Assembly: GCF_017562075.2 (NCBI RefSeq)
Contig: NC_054083.1
Location: forward strand, 49,943,942-50,007,941
Source: Anopheles merus
Taxonomy: Eukaryota; Arthropoda; Insecta; Diptera; Culicidae
Direction: 5' to 3'
Length of the DNA stretch: 64,000 nt
Under the pieces are notes generated by a model. The model saw only the letters and a program-made list of their open reading frames with translations. It had not been told where the DNA came from and searched no databases. How positions within the stretch are numbered: position 1 is the stretch's first letter; each line of letters begins with the position of its first letter. A program made the position numbers and the translations under genes. Shown piece after piece: positions 22,491 through 35,021 of this stretch.

Positions 22491-25206
22491 GATCGTTAGC
22501 TCTGTTTTCGAAACAACAACTCGACGGTGTGAAACGAAATAGCACCGAAACGTTTTATTTACGTCTTAGACGCACCGCTACCTTGAAACCACCTTGAAAG
22601 GGGTGGCCAGGAATACCCCTCCCTCTCCCACCAGACCAAAAACCCATTAGATTCCCATTTTCCCTAAACCACCCTTTTCCGGCTCCGTCTGTGGCTGTGG
22701 CAGGTGGTAGTAAAAGCAATTCTGGGAAAGCTCCCGTTTTTACAACGGCACAGCTGACAGATTCCCACTCTCGGAAGCGGCAGCCAGCCAGAGACTGACG
22801 AAGAGAAATTGCATTACAACAAACAACGCAAAGCGGAGGGGAGGAAACCTTACGGGGATTACGGCTGGCAGGATGAGATTGAGCTTTGGGCGATGCTTTC
22901 GGGGGTCGTCGTCGTCGTCGTCGGTTCCAGGAATTAAATGCATAATTTCATAATCCATTGGATTGGATGCAGGCCTGTGAGAGCGAGCACAGGAAGAGCT
23001 TTGTGTCCGGTTTGTGCAATTACTGGAACAGATAAAATGCCTTTTAAGTTTTGTTTTGAATTAGAAGCTTTTGCAGAGAGTGGGATGGAATGGAAGGACT
23101 TTGGAGGATAAAAATAACCCGTACCATTGACGGTTTGCAGGTGGCCAAACGGGAAATGGGCTCTTAAATGAAATTTAGGCGAAATCTCATCACAATCTTC
23201 TTGTCGTCTTTTGTGGAGAAGAGACAGAGAGTGAGCAAAGGACAGGATAACAAGCGATGGGAGCTTCGTTTGATAGAAATACTTTTTGACTGTTTTATCG
23301 AGCCCCTTCTATCAAATCAACGAACGGAAGAGTTGATATAAAGTTTGCACTCTCTCTCCCTTTCTCTCTACAGCAAACATTGTTGTTTATTTTCATAATA
23401 GATAATTTGTGGCAAAGAATAATGAGAACTGCTAGCATCAGACTTCTGGCTCTCCTCCTTTTACCCTTGCGAAACGAGCCCGCAATGAGAATAGTTCCAC
23501 CACTTCAGCAAAGCAAACGAAATCTCAAGAGTTGGGATCAAAATTCCATAAGTTTCATAAACAACAATGCGCGCTTCCTTCCATGTCTCCCACCGTGTCG
23601 TAGGCTTCCCAAGCCGCTGCCTCCATTGTACAGAAAAGTTGCGATGAAAAACGATGGAATATGAAAGTTTGCAGGAAACTTTTGCCACCGTGGAAGGGAC
23701 CGATCCCTTTTTCCAGGCGGATACGGGATAGTTCTCCTTGGACGGGTAGATGGAGATGCATGATTTGCCAGGAGATTTAAAGCGATTGTACTCGCTGGAA
23801 TGCTGGACGAAAAATATGTTGCTCCATGCAAAGGGATATCACAATGGCACTGCCACTATTCCGCTGGTAGGTAGTTGTTCCATTCCGTGGCATTCCTATT
23901 AAACAGCTTCTGAGATGGCTTGGTGGTGGAGTTGTTTTATGACTTGTCAGTCGCAGCGCACTCCGCTACTCTCGGGAGTATTCGGTGCATCAAAACTGCT
24001 GACAAGCGTGACAATCGTGGCTGCATTCCGAGCAGTTTTGATGCCGTTTGGTGCGGCGCTTCAGGCGACAACTATTATTAATACGATCAAGATGGTAAGC
24101 AAACCGGCAAACGTTTGCCTTCGTTCGCTGCTGACGAGATATTGAAGGTAGCATTTTTGAGGGCGACGAACGTCCTTTGTTTGTCGAGGGCGGTGACGAT
24201 GCACCCTCGAACAGCAAACAGCTCCGAGAGGATGGTTCTCGGTGGATGGTTGGATCGTGCGGAAATTCAAAAGTTTAACTATCTGGTGGAGTGGTTTTCA
24301 GCTAGTGAAATGATAATGATTGGCAGGGAAGGGTGCCACGAGATTTAGAGCTGAACGGTGACGGTTTAAGAACATCTTCTTTCATTCACTTCAGTGACGG
24401 TGACGTTCAAGTGTTCGTTTGTTCGGATAAAACACGCTGATGTTCGCTTTGAAGAACTGCCAAACGACAGAGCTGCTAAACTTGGTTAACCCGTCTACAG
24501 TTTTCCAATTTTCTCCTTTTGCTTTTCTTTCTTAAAGCAATAAAGCGATATAAAACAGCTGGCAACAATAACCGGGGGTTTGATATTGTTAGTGGTAAAT
24601 GATGAAAGTGTCCCTTTTTTCTCTCAAAGGGACGCTCCTTTTGCTCCTCTCATTGTGTCTGGTTTCGGTTGATTGATGCTCTACTGGCACACTGAATTCC
24701 TAATCAAGTGGATACATCGTTTTTTTGGTGTTGGGAAATCTCTTTTTTCCTTCGGAGCTTATCAGACGAGGCACATCGGGGCAGAGAGGACAGAGAGGAT
24801 GAGGATTGTAATTTAACTTTTTTAAGTTCATCTCGATGAATGTGCCTAGAATTTGAGGATGCTGCCAACAAGACGACATCAACCTGTAGAATGTGATGTT
24901 TGGAGATTTTGTGGCTAGAGAGAGGACTTTCTTTTTTTTTTGCTGAAGCTAAAAAAGGGGCAATTTAAGTTTGCAGTAATATTCAATGGAGTTAATTTTA
25001 ATTGCTTCAGAATATCTCAATAAGGTGTCCTTTTCTGTGTATTTTAGTAAAGGAAGGCATTTTATTATGTACAACCTTTTTTATTTATATGTATGAAATA
25101 ACAAGATAAGACGATCAAGATTTTTTTAAATATTTCCATTATATTTTATGTATACTAAAGCCGAGAATATTGCAAAGTTACAATAACGAATGAATTGTTA
25201 CGCGAA

Positions 25207-25222
25207 TTGCATAAATTTAGGC
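25207..25222 (+). promoter_or_regulatory. Su(Hw)-like site, left half of a convergent pair
   Basis: 14/16; partner starts 74 bp away at 25281. Confidence 0.55.
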
Positions 25223-25280
25223 GCATTGCTTGATTTATTTCATCAACACGATTGGTTAAGAGGTATCAGTAAGCGCAAAC

Positions 25281-25296
25281 GCCTAAATGTATGCAA
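25281..25296 (-). promoter_or_regulatory. Su(Hw)-like site, right half of a convergent pair
   Basis: 15/16 on the minus strand. Confidence 0.6.
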
Positions 25297-27351
25297 TAAA
25301 ATGCTCTTTTTTTAACAACGCTACTGAACAGCTTCTTCAGTTCACCACTAACTGTCAGCCTAGGTCATCATGCCTTCAAAAAACGTGACATTTTGATAAT
25401 CTTCAAACTCACCAGTAAACTAGGTCATGCGAACGTTTGTACAAAATGATAAGAACCTATTGCCATCGCGAGCAAAAGTGAAAATTTATCCTCCCAAACA
25501 GCACCGACGGCACGTGAAAACGTGAAAATGAAGTAACAGATTAACAATGAGAGTGCCTCCATACCACTCCTGGACGCCGTGGCAAGGATAAATCCAAACC
25601 ACCAAACCCCTAAAACCCCCTCCCCCCTCCCCACCTAGACCGCAGTCAGCAGGTGTTGTGTTAGTAAAATCAATAAAGACAGCAAAGCACTTTTAAATCC
25701 TGCCAACGTTGTGCTCTGTGGGATGTTGTTAACGCTTCCCCGCTTCTTTGTTGCTGCGGGAAAACGGACTCTCACCGCACGCTCGCTGCTACGTCATCAT
25801 CGGGCTGACGAGCCCTTGCTCGTCGCTTAAAAGCATTGTTGCTTTTGCGAGGTGTGAGACGGTTTTACTTTGTTGTAAAGTTGCCGTTTTCTCGGTGTGT
25901 GTATGTGTTTATAGTGGATGTAAATGTGTGTCGCAAGCTTAGTGCCGTGGGAGACTCAAGGATGTTGAGCTATTGTAGTGTGCGTCCATGGTCAAGGTGT
26001 ATGAATGTTTTATCCACATTTCCTTCAGACATACACACATATATCTTCAGTACGTTCCACTTCCTGTTCCAAAGCCGTTTTAACGTTTTAGATCATGCTT
26101 TTGAGGGTTCCATTCTAGCATCAGCTCTAGCAGTCGACTTCCCCATTCGAATATGCCCCATGTTTTCCGAAACGACTTCCCACCGTTTAGTAGCACATTA
26201 TTTCCTCACCAAACAAGCGCCCGGAACGCTATCGTCAGAAATAGGGATCGGGAAGACAAAACACCTCACTCGGCAACGTCTTTCGATTGTTTGGTTGATT
26301 ATTTATTTAAAGCATAATGATTTCCTGCGGTACAGCTGGCCACCGAGAGGGGGGGGCCAAGAAAGCAGAACTCTGGTGGATGATGATGAAGGTAACTTTT
26401 GTTATGAAGAATTAATCCCTCACAGTGCTTTGTTTCTCGGTGTCTTCCCTGTCCTGTGCTGCCTGTCTGTTTTTGTTTGAGTGTGGTGGCAAGAGCCAAG
26501 CATACCTGACGCTGAAGTGTTGGGTGTTAATGGGTGGAGGGAGGCATGCGGCTGCTGCCACCACCTTGTCAATCTTTGGTTGTGTAGGACACTCGCCAAG
26601 TTGATGACGTTTGTTTTGTCCTTGCTTACAGCTGACGGAATGTTTTGCAGAGCGAAGCCAGCAGATTAGCACAAGATATGGAGAATGGAGGATGGGTTTC
26701 TAGGTAACTGCGAATTCTCAGAACCAAAGTGGACAAGTGGTGAGGTGTGGTGTGTTACAATGAATACGGTGTACATAAGACAAGTATTGGATACAACTGT
26801 GTCTTGAAAGGAATTCTCAGTAAAAGCCCAAAACATGCTGTTTCCTTACTTAAAGCTTCATTTTGATTACCAATTAGATTCGAATTGGTACTTTACCTAC
26901 AAACAATAATTGAATCCCCACATACACCTCAAAATCCATTTTGATTGCTACACCAAAAGCTAGGGAAACCGAGTACTCCAACTCTACGCCGTGCAGAAAC
27001 GGGTTGAATGAGCTGGTTCGTGATGGATTTCACCTGTAGCTGGAGCCGGATGGTTCGCTCACGACCTAGAATTCTTCTTCGGGAGAGGCTACTGTGCCAG
27101 CATTACTTCAGCCACCGGTGGGAGAGTGAGTGTCATGTAATGAGTGTGCCTTCCGGAAGTAGACACAGAAGGATTCCTCAGGCACAGTGGTGCCGTCGAA
27201 AGTCAAATTAGAAATATAATTCAAAATTTTAAGCCACTTTTTCTTATATGAAGTAGGAAGTAATGGACTTCATTAAATGAACAGATTAAACTGGGTTTAA
27301 AGCTTTGCGAATTCTTTTAAGTCTTTTAAAGGGAATATTATGTTGCACAGA

Positions 27352-27367
27352 TTGCATACTTTCAGGC
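27352..27367 (+). promoter_or_regulatory. Su(Hw)-like site, left half of a convergent pair
   Basis: 15/16; partner starts 52 bp away at 27404. The pair lies just left of the GC-rich exon at 27550-28212. Confidence 0.6.
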
Positions 27368-27403
27368 AAATTTACTAAACAGGATTAGTTGACGAGATGT
27401 ACT

Positions 27404-27419
27404 GCCTAAATTTATGCAA
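27404..27419 (-). promoter_or_regulatory. Su(Hw)-like site, right half of a convergent pair
   Basis: 14/16 on the minus strand. Confidence 0.55.
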
Positions 27420-27549
27420 GTTATGATATATTCTTCAATTTCTTACGATTTTTTCGTATCAAATTTCTTTCCCAGGAACTTTAAAATATATTTCTCCCCT
27501 TCAGTTATCACTACTTTGTTATCAATCCTTGCTAGGCATTATAATCGCT

Positions 27550-28212
27550 TTCCCTCTCTAGACCAACATGTAAACTCCGCGCTCTCTCGCACGCAAGTCA
27601 CTCACTCTCCCGCTAAGCACCAACTAGATCCCGTTTGCCCCCAAAAGCAAAGCGAACGCGCGTTCCAGACACGCTTTGTTTTGCAATCCTGTTGAATGTA
27701 CGGCAGCCCCGTGCAGCCCCAGGAATCGTGCGGCAACCACTCGGGCAGCATCAGGGTTTCGCCAGTCCTTCACGTATCGGGATAAACCTTATCAAAAAGA
27801 CGACCACGACGTCGTCTGCTTCGGGGCCTTCGGGTGTGCGCGCGCTCACGCTCGCTGGCGGAGCTTTTCGAAGCTCGCGCGACCCGAACGAATCCCGCGC
27901 CTACTGCGTGTTGCTGCAACCCGGGCGACGGTGGGTCCGGCTGGTTGCTGCTGCTGCTGCTGCTGCTGCTGCAGACGCTCGCAAGCTAGCAGCACCGTCA
28001 CCTTGCTCTCAGTTGAATCTGAACGCGCGCCCGGTGCAGACCGATACGCGGGCCGCCCCAGAAAGCTTTGCGCTGCTCCGTTTGCTTCGGTTTGGCCCGT
28101 TACATTTGCGGTGCGTTACGGTGCGTTACTGGCGCGGGATCAGCAACTGCGGTGCTGTCCGTGCGGTACCTTGTGGGTGTTGAAATTCGTAGCAAACGTT
28201 TTTAACAGCTAG
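27550..28212 (+). promoter_or_regulatory. GC-rich probable promoter and non-coding first exon
   Basis: From about 27550 the sequence turns markedly GC- and CpG-rich against its AT-richer surroundings. It ends in AACAGCTAG followed by GTGAGTGT, a near-ideal splice donor with the exon boundary at 28212. Open frames here are low complexity (CTG repeat, Arg/Ala-rich) and not recognisable, so a 5' UTR exon is more likely than coding. Its gene would be transcribed rightward, with coding exons probably beyond 64 kb. The TSS position is not determined. Confidence 0.45.
27946..27972. repeat. CTG repeat inside the GC-rich candidate first exon
   Basis: About nine CTG units; would encode a Leu, Cys or Ala run if translated. 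Confidence 0.9.
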
Positions 28213-31132
28213 GTGAGTGTGTCGAGCTGGCGTGCTTTTGGTAATTTTAATGAAGTTTTAATTCGTTTCCGGGTGCACCGTAGCACCACTTCCGGCTACG
28301 TAGGGGTTTTGCGTGTGCGCTCCTGTGTCTGTGTTTGATTGTGAAGGTTGGTCAAACTTCCCCAGCATCTTGAACAGGAAAGGTCAGTTTTATGGTTAAA
28401 CAGTGTTGTGCGTGCATGTGTGTGTTTGTGCGGGTGTGTGCGCTAACGACATCAATGCTCTCTCGCTTGGTCACCTTGCGTGGTGGTTAAGGTTAAACGA
28501 TGGAGCGCCCGCGTGTCCCACCTTCCGTCCAGATCCGTGCGCGTACAACATTCGATCTAATTGAAGCAGTAAATCAAAGTTATTAAACGTAGCCTCAGAC
28601 TTCGGGTGCAGGACACAAACACACACATACACAACATCGGTGTCAATGTTTGAAGTAGTGTCCGAGAGTAAAAGGGAGAAAATAGAAAGGATTGGTTCTT
28701 GCAGTGTTGGTGTTTGAACACAAACGCTCTGTTGTTCGTTTAGTGTTATCTGAGGTTCCGAAAAAAAAGAGTGTACAAAGTGTGTGCAAAAATATCAACC
28801 AAAAATGTGAAACAAATAATCAATTTGTGAGTTTTCCTGATAACCCGATAAAAAAAACAGCTCAATTTTATGCTAAACATTTTGGGTGACAAATCTTTCT
28901 TCTCCAACGAAAGAAACGGCCCATAAACCATTGCCCAAGCCTACTGCTTGCTTCTCGCAACACAGCGTTCGTTGACAGCGTGATTCATAATTAACACGCT
29001 GCTGCTTACCTGTTGTGTCCCTTTTTGTGCCATCGTCTGCCACGTGCCAACGAAAACGAGCCACCGCATTCCCCATCCGCACCTGTCCAGTGCAGGGATC
29101 GCTTCTTCGTTTCGGCGGCATTTCAACCATTTTTTGTTGATCCTGCATTTGTGTTTTGGGTAAGTTTGACGAAAAGTAGTTTCTTTCACCCTGGGTGGGT
29201 GTGTGTGTGTGTGCGTTTGTGTCTAAATTAGAGCGGCCCGAGCAGCATCAGATTCAGCTAGATTCCCATCCATATCAATTACCGTCCCCCTGGTTTAGCG
29301 GTGAATAATGTAGTAAAGCTCCAGTGGGGAAGTATCGCCTTTTTATCGTCATTTGTGGGCGACCATCATTCCAATTTAATAGCGTTTCCGTTTGCGTCTA
29401 CGTGTTCTAGCGTGTGTGTGTGTGTTAAAAGGGTTCCCTGCTCTTGTGGAGCCATTTTTTGCATACTTTGCTTAAAGCAGCATAAAAGATATGGTAGGTG
29501 ATATAAAATGCACCACCAGTTGGGTTTAAACCAAGAAAAAAGCGTCTCGTGTCTGTTTTGTGATCGAATCGATTTGTCTGACCGTCGGCTACGGTCGGAA
29601 GTTAATGCCAAGGTTCTTCTAGGTGTTCTGTACGCTCCGGCTTCATGCTGCGAACAACACGCCAGCAATACAAGTCACCAGAGCTGAGTGAGTAGGTGAA
29701 CCTGTTTCAACCACATACCGTGTACCACGCTTTAATGCGTTCCGGTGCAACAGTGCCCACCCTGTACGAGCGGTTTGCATCCGGCGACGACACACGACAC
29801 GGGGATTTGGGTTGCATTTTTGCAAGATTAAGAGCGATAAGAAGTTGTGGCACAGCATCTTAATTTTCGGATCAAGAAAGTAGAAATTTGTCCGTGGCAA
29901 AGGAACTTCGGTCCTTCTGTGCCTCCCTAAAGATGCTTCTGTTAGTATGCGGATGAGCTTAATGTGCACTGACTTCCACGAAGGACTGTGACTGGCTGGC
30001 TGTGGCTGTGTGCGTGAGAGAGCTTGGGCGACGTTTAATATTGATGAGATTGACTCGTATTTGGCAAGAGATTATTTAAAGCCTCGAGAACCAGCATCTC
30101 GAGCGAAGCCACACGACGTCACACGCCTGTTTGGGTGAGTCAACCAATGCAGAAAAACAGGAAGGCTAAGAAAAGGTTCCTTTATTTCCCCTGTTTGATT
30201 TGCCCATCGCCATTGGCCTTTTTGCTTTATGATGATAAATGAGCAGCGGTCAAAGCGGGGAAAAGGAAGAAGCTTTCGCTTGGGATACTTGGGGTTGCCT
30301 ATGGTATTTTGAACCAAAGGTTCTTGTTCGATTAATAAATCAGATAAGAAGAAAGGTAAATCTGTTGATTTGATTGCAACAATAGAGTGAAAGTGATAAA
30401 TGTATCAAAAAAAAAAAGATGAAGTAGTTAAACACCTCCATAAAAACGTCAGGTTTTAGCTCCAAAAATGTTTATGAATATAAAGAATGATTAGAACATC
30501 ATTTCATTTTTTGGGCAGACTTTTTCGCTAGAACCCTACGCTGCTGCTTGCCGAGTTTTTCACTCACCTGTTTCTTTTTCCTTCCATCGTGTCCATAATT
30601 TATTCACCATCTGCCACGGTTCCTTTGCTTCAAGGCTTGTCCGCACTCCCGGTGAATATCTAATCATTACAGCTTACCTTTTTTTTTGTTTGTTTGGCCC
30701 ACCATCTACCATTCTAAGATGGAAAAGCTCCTTTTCCTTTTGTTTGTTGTTTGTCGTTTTTCCCTTTTTCATTCCTATCTCTCTCTAGAGAAGGTTTAAC
30801 GAAAGAGGAAAGAGTTTCATTTTCGCAGGGCAGTGCTTGCTCGTGATGAATAATTTGGACTCATTAATCTGAATCAAGAACTGGCGGTACAATTGCAATA
30901 AACGTTTTACACAATGTTAATTATTTCGACACCACAACTGGTCTGTTTGTGATCGTTTTTTTTAAGTTGAATTTGGCGTTGAAAATAATATTAAATTTGA
31001 ATTAAAGTGGCTATAAAACACACGCACACCAAAATGCAAGGAAGTAAAGTGGTTAGGGAGAACAATAATTCCCACAAACCACTTGACCACGCTAAAATAT
31101 TGGGAGACTAAATATTGATCTAACTACCATTT
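28213..31132. other. Non-coding stretch without motif sites
   Basis: If the exon ending at 28212 is real, this is the start of its intron. I see TG-rich microsatellites and no conserved coding sequence. A minus-strand AATAAA (TTTATT on plus, near 30599) could serve the candidate micropeptide gene upstream of it. Confidence 0.5.
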
Positions 31133-31240
31133 CTACACCTCTCTGATGGCAAAATCTTTAAATATTCGCTTTTGCTGCTTGTCCGTCGAGCCAACCCCCG
31201 GCAGGTCATTATCATAAAGAATCCAATCAAACGGCTTCGG
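31133..31240 (-). CDS. Candidate micropeptide gene, coding exon B (residues 38-72)
   Basis: A polar, codon-like open frame ends in TAG at 31135-31133. The frame stays open further upstream to about 31318, so the exon could begin earlier (an alternative GAG acceptor is also in phase). Confidence 0.4.
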   Translation of the reverse strand, partial: PKPFDWILYDNDLPGVGSTDKQQKRIFKDFAIREV

Positions 31241-31493
31241 CTGTGTTTCGCTACACTCGGAAACGCCAGAATCGGCCAGATAGAGACCCAAGCCGGTGAG
31301 GGAAGAAGCTGCGCTCACCGTTTTGTTGACAGTGTGTCGCGGTGTCGCGGTGCGGTTATGATGTCATTAAGGTCATCCGCGTTGGATTAACGCGCCACGG
31401 CACGGCACGCGCACAACCACCGCGTACACACAAACATCGAATGCTTCGGTTTATGAGATGCTTGCCGCCGTATGTTGCCTTCGATTCCACTGC

Positions 31494-31531
<38 letters not shown>

Positions 31532-33206
31532 AGCGCGGGGGTGTAAGCAGTCGAGCGGGTTCCATTCGCGAGCTGGTGACCCGCCTTCGCATAAAACAGC
31601 CTGAAAAAACCTGCTTTGCAAACAAAACTCTCCCCACGCGTTGTTGTTGTGGCTCTCTCGGCGCGCGGCTGAGATATGGGGTAAAATGCGTCCAACTTCC
31701 CGTTCTCGATGTGTAGTGTCTCGGTCAAACCCCCCAAGCGCCGATGGCCGTAGGTTGCATTGCGTAGCCGTCTCGCCGTGCGCGAACGTGTATGTGGTTC
31801 AAGAAATATTCACCAACTGTTACGAAAAACCACTTTTTCGACGCGGTCCAGCACTGGAAGGTTAGGTACAGTCTGTGCAAAACGTTCGGCAAAGCTAATA
31901 AAAAAAGGATGCAAACACCACTTGGTGGGTGAAAAATCCATCCGGAAAGTGCTGGCGCACGATATTTACCGTGGAAGATTGATTTTGAAGTGATTCTCGC
32001 CGGTCATTTTTTCTTCATTGACCCCTTTTTATCATCCTCTTGCTTGGAGGGATGAGTTTGGTGCGATTTAGGCACGGGCGTGAGATTACGACCGGGAAAC
32101 GGGAAAGGAGTCAAGTTTGCATAGTGCTCCACGCACTCTGGCACGAGAAAATCACGCTTCACGCCAGCCAGCCAGCCAGCTCGAAGTTCAATGGCGACCA
32201 TCACCCGTTTCATTAACTCGTTTAGCTTTAATTGCTTTCGCTTTAATTAAATTTTTGCGTCCAAAAGCCGTCCGAAGCGCGCTACCCTGTCAGCTGAAAG
32301 AGGGTGTCGGGTTGAGGGTGTGATTTTTTTGTTTTCCAGGAGACAGACCATTCCGGGAAAGCTGGCCAGGAGTCTGGCTTTTTTTCTTTTAATGAAGTGC
32401 TTTGGTGGTGAAGTTTTTGCTCCGATTCTGTTCACTATCGACGACGCCAAATGCCCCTTTTGATGGCTCGCTAACGGATGAACGATGGGGGCGAAAATGA
32501 TGTTGCGGATAATTCATTTTCCCGCCTGATCCGGGCCAGAGCCTAATGAAATATGATCGTAAAATGTTACAAAAGAGCGTGCACTGAAGCGTGGCGATGA
32601 AGGTCAAAAGGAGAAAAGCAAAGGAAAGTAAGGGGATTAAGGTTGGTCAATTGTTTAAATAGGCAATAGATTGATGTGATTAAAAGAAAGGAGCGCTGTT
32701 TTATTAATAAATCGCCAGACAACTCGGCGGAATGATTTATTATCCACAAAAAAAAAAATACTTATTACCGAGGAATTGTCTCGCGGATTGCATATTTTAA
32801 GGCTGATAATTCAAAAACACGCAATCCTAGGAACAAATATTTCTAAAGCGTCTAAAAACGACCATGTTATGACTGGAAAACTGCAGTCCATCAGTGAATC
32901 TAAACATTGTTGCAAATGCCATTGTTATTGATTGACATTTTCACATCCATATTCATGCTCCATTAAACCCTCATGAATGGCAAATACTACTCCTACTACA
33001 AAATTATACGTCCTGTATGCGTCCTTAATTGATCTGACGTGGTGAATAAAAAATTCACCAGCCCCCTTCTCTTTGTCGGAAAAATGGCTTCTTACCTGTT
33101 GCATTCCGTAATCAAGAGTCTTCAGCACCATGGCCACCAACACGAACAAAACAAAAAGCTGCAAAAAAGCCAGAACTGTTTTCCCCTTGGGCGAATCCAT
33201 TTCCAT
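31133..33206 (-). CDS. Candidate two-exon gene for a 72-residue single-pass membrane micropeptide
   Basis: Exon A (33096-33206) begins ATGGAAATGG and reads MEMDSPKGKTVLAF and on to LDYGMQQ. A continuous hydrophobic stretch covers about residues 10-28, and the exon ends CAACAG before a perfect GTAAGA donor. Exon B (31133-31240) fits phase 0 after an ACACAG acceptor and reads PKPFDWILYDNDLPG and on to KDFAIREV, then TAG. The product would have a short polar N-terminus, one membrane helix and a charged 40-residue tail, as small mitochondrial or ER membrane proteins do. I do not recognise the family. The acceptor lacks a strong pyrimidine tract and an extra exon could lie in the 1.85 kb intron, so the join is an inference. 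Confidence 0.42.
31501..31528. repeat. TG microsatellite
   Basis: 14 uninterrupted TG units, preceded by imperfect TGCG units. Confidence 0.95.
32788..32803 (+). promoter_or_regulatory. Su(Hw)-like site
   Basis: 14/16, preceded by GCGGA as in the extended motif; would lie in the intron of the candidate micropeptide gene. Confidence 0.5.
33096..33206 (-). CDS. Candidate micropeptide gene, coding exon A (residues 1-37)
   Basis: The exon has an ATG start, one hydrophobic helix and an exact CAG/GTAAGA donor at 33095. It is 37 whole codons, phase 0. Confidence 0.45.
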
Positions 33207-35005
33207 CCACTTTGCCTTGCACTGGCATTATCAGCATAGCGCACAGTGCTCGTATCGCCGCTTGCCTAAACGCGGGAATGCTATGCAAAATGGTTGCGCT
33301 GCTCCCATTTACAACTCGCTGCTCTACTACTTTTCCAACACTCTCAGTCCGTCCGTTTTCGCCTGCTCTTTCAAACCTGCTTCAAAAGGTGCACGAATGT
33401 GAGAGACAAAGAAAAAAGTGGTGGGCAAAGCCTCGGACGAGCCCGTCGATCGTATCATGGCATTAGTCTGTAGAATGGATGATTTTTCCACTGTACAATT
33501 AATTCACTGGCGCGTACTGGCGGCCCAGGGTGTCAGGAGAGATAAAAATAAAAGTGGAACGAAATAAAGCACAAATGGGAGAAAGGTTTTGTGCCATTTC
33601 TTTCATTCAGTATCCGTTTTCGGACTCAAAAGGGGTTTTTTGCCTGTTGCTTTTTGTTCCCGGAATGATATCGATTGCCGCCCCCGTGTGGCATAACGCC
33701 AGTGATGGAGTGCAGTTGTACTACCCCTTGGTTGAGTTTGTTCTGCCAGATTTGCACAAAAACTGTCATTGCCCATTGCGCTCGAACTGTCAAACGTGAA
33801 CGCGCGCCCAAGCTGACATGATGCGCTTAATGCGAGCAAATTCAATCAACGAATCTCAACTCGGCGCTCGGGCTGTGATCGATCGTGGCATTGAGCATAG
33901 CTGACGATAGCTGACAGCCGGGTAATCGAGTGAAGTGAGCAATCGCAGCTTCACAGTTCAATGCAGAGTACCATTTTTGTGAATAAAAGCTGAAGCCTAT
34001 GAAGCTTTACACGTGGGAGAGTTACTCGCTCAACCTAGAATTGAAGCGGGAACATTGTAATGTTTCCTTTCTCTTAACACACAAGCCGTTTTTCTATCAC
34101 ACAATTTCTATAATTTAGCTGTTTGGCTCAACAATACCGTTCTCTGCTTTATACCTTTGCAAAAAAAACCCACCTTTTAGTGGAAAAGCCTCCAAAAGTC
34201 CCGGAGCAAAATTGAATTAGCGTTACCCCTTGAGATTGGCTCAAATGCTGGGCTTTACCTCTGCCGGGCTTCATCAACGCCACCGCGTCTTTTGAGCCGC
34301 CGTCTTCTTTGATAGTGCCGGTAGGGCCAGCTTAGTGCCGCTATTAGGGGCCGCATTCTTTTGGCCACCCGAGTTTGCGTCGTCCGCCTTCCAAGAACTC
34401 ATCTTCACTTGCTCGCACCATTTCCAAAAGGACATGATGATTCTTGGTCTTTTTGGATAAGAGCGGAAAGAGAATGAAGGGATGAAATTCCACACCAGTC
34501 GTGCGGGATGGGCGCCCGGGAAGGAATTCCGACGGCATCATGATGACGTTCGAAATTTTGGCCGGAAGTGAACGGTTTGGAGGGTGTTTGGTTGGGGTGT
34601 GAAGCATTTTGCAAACTGTTCCATGTTTTTTTTCCCTTAGTGGTCTGTGTGGCAAAGGGCCCAGATGCTCACCATTGACACCATCCTAGGGGGAGGGAGT
34701 TGGTTTGTGGCCAAATTATGGCATTTTGAGGGTAAATTGAGTTGAGCATGGAGTCGGAAAACGTGGCCAAAACGTCTAGATTGGATGTGAAAGGAAAGGA
34801 TACGGTGATGAAGACATATCGACTCGGGACATTCATGGAATAGTTGTCGAATCGATGGCATGCATGCTTTTAATGTGCGACTAGACGCTTTTAGGTGGAT
34901 CAGAGTGAGAATAAATGATTGAGATTGTAGAATTGTAAAATGAGAGGCAATTTCAACCTTAAATGTATGTCAAATGGATTTAAAACTCATCGTTTGCTAT
35001 ACCGA

Positions 35006-35021
35006 TTGCATAATTTTAGGC
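35006..35021 (+). promoter_or_regulatory. Su(Hw)-like site
   Basis: 15/16, plus strand, followed by G as in the perfect copies. Confidence 0.6.

Larger units (their letters stand above)
18899..27549. other. Non-coding stretch with several motif sites
   Basis: Long random-looking ORFs occur (for example 25836-26480, 214 codons), but none shows family motifs or a coding-like composition. The stretch contains GA and CA microsatellites, the identical direct motif pair at 22426/22475 and the convergent pairs at 25207/25281 and 27352/27404. Confidence 0.55.

Noticed and set aside
25836..26480. 214-codon open frame on the plus strand
   Set aside because: Mixed Cys/Phe/Ser-rich composition without domain motifs, no splice or start context. 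A few ORFs of this size are expected by chance in 64 kb of six frames.
28970..29010. Short inverted repeat AGCGTG/CACGCT
   Set aside because: The stem is only about 7 bp, too short for a microRNA precursor.
29459..29474. Partial motif TTGCATACTTT
   Set aside because: Only 11/16; the GGC end is missing.
34274..34400. Minus-strand frame reading MSSWKADDANSGGQKNAAP and ending in a stop
   Set aside because: Composition is somewhat coding-like, but there is no family similarity and no convincing splice context.
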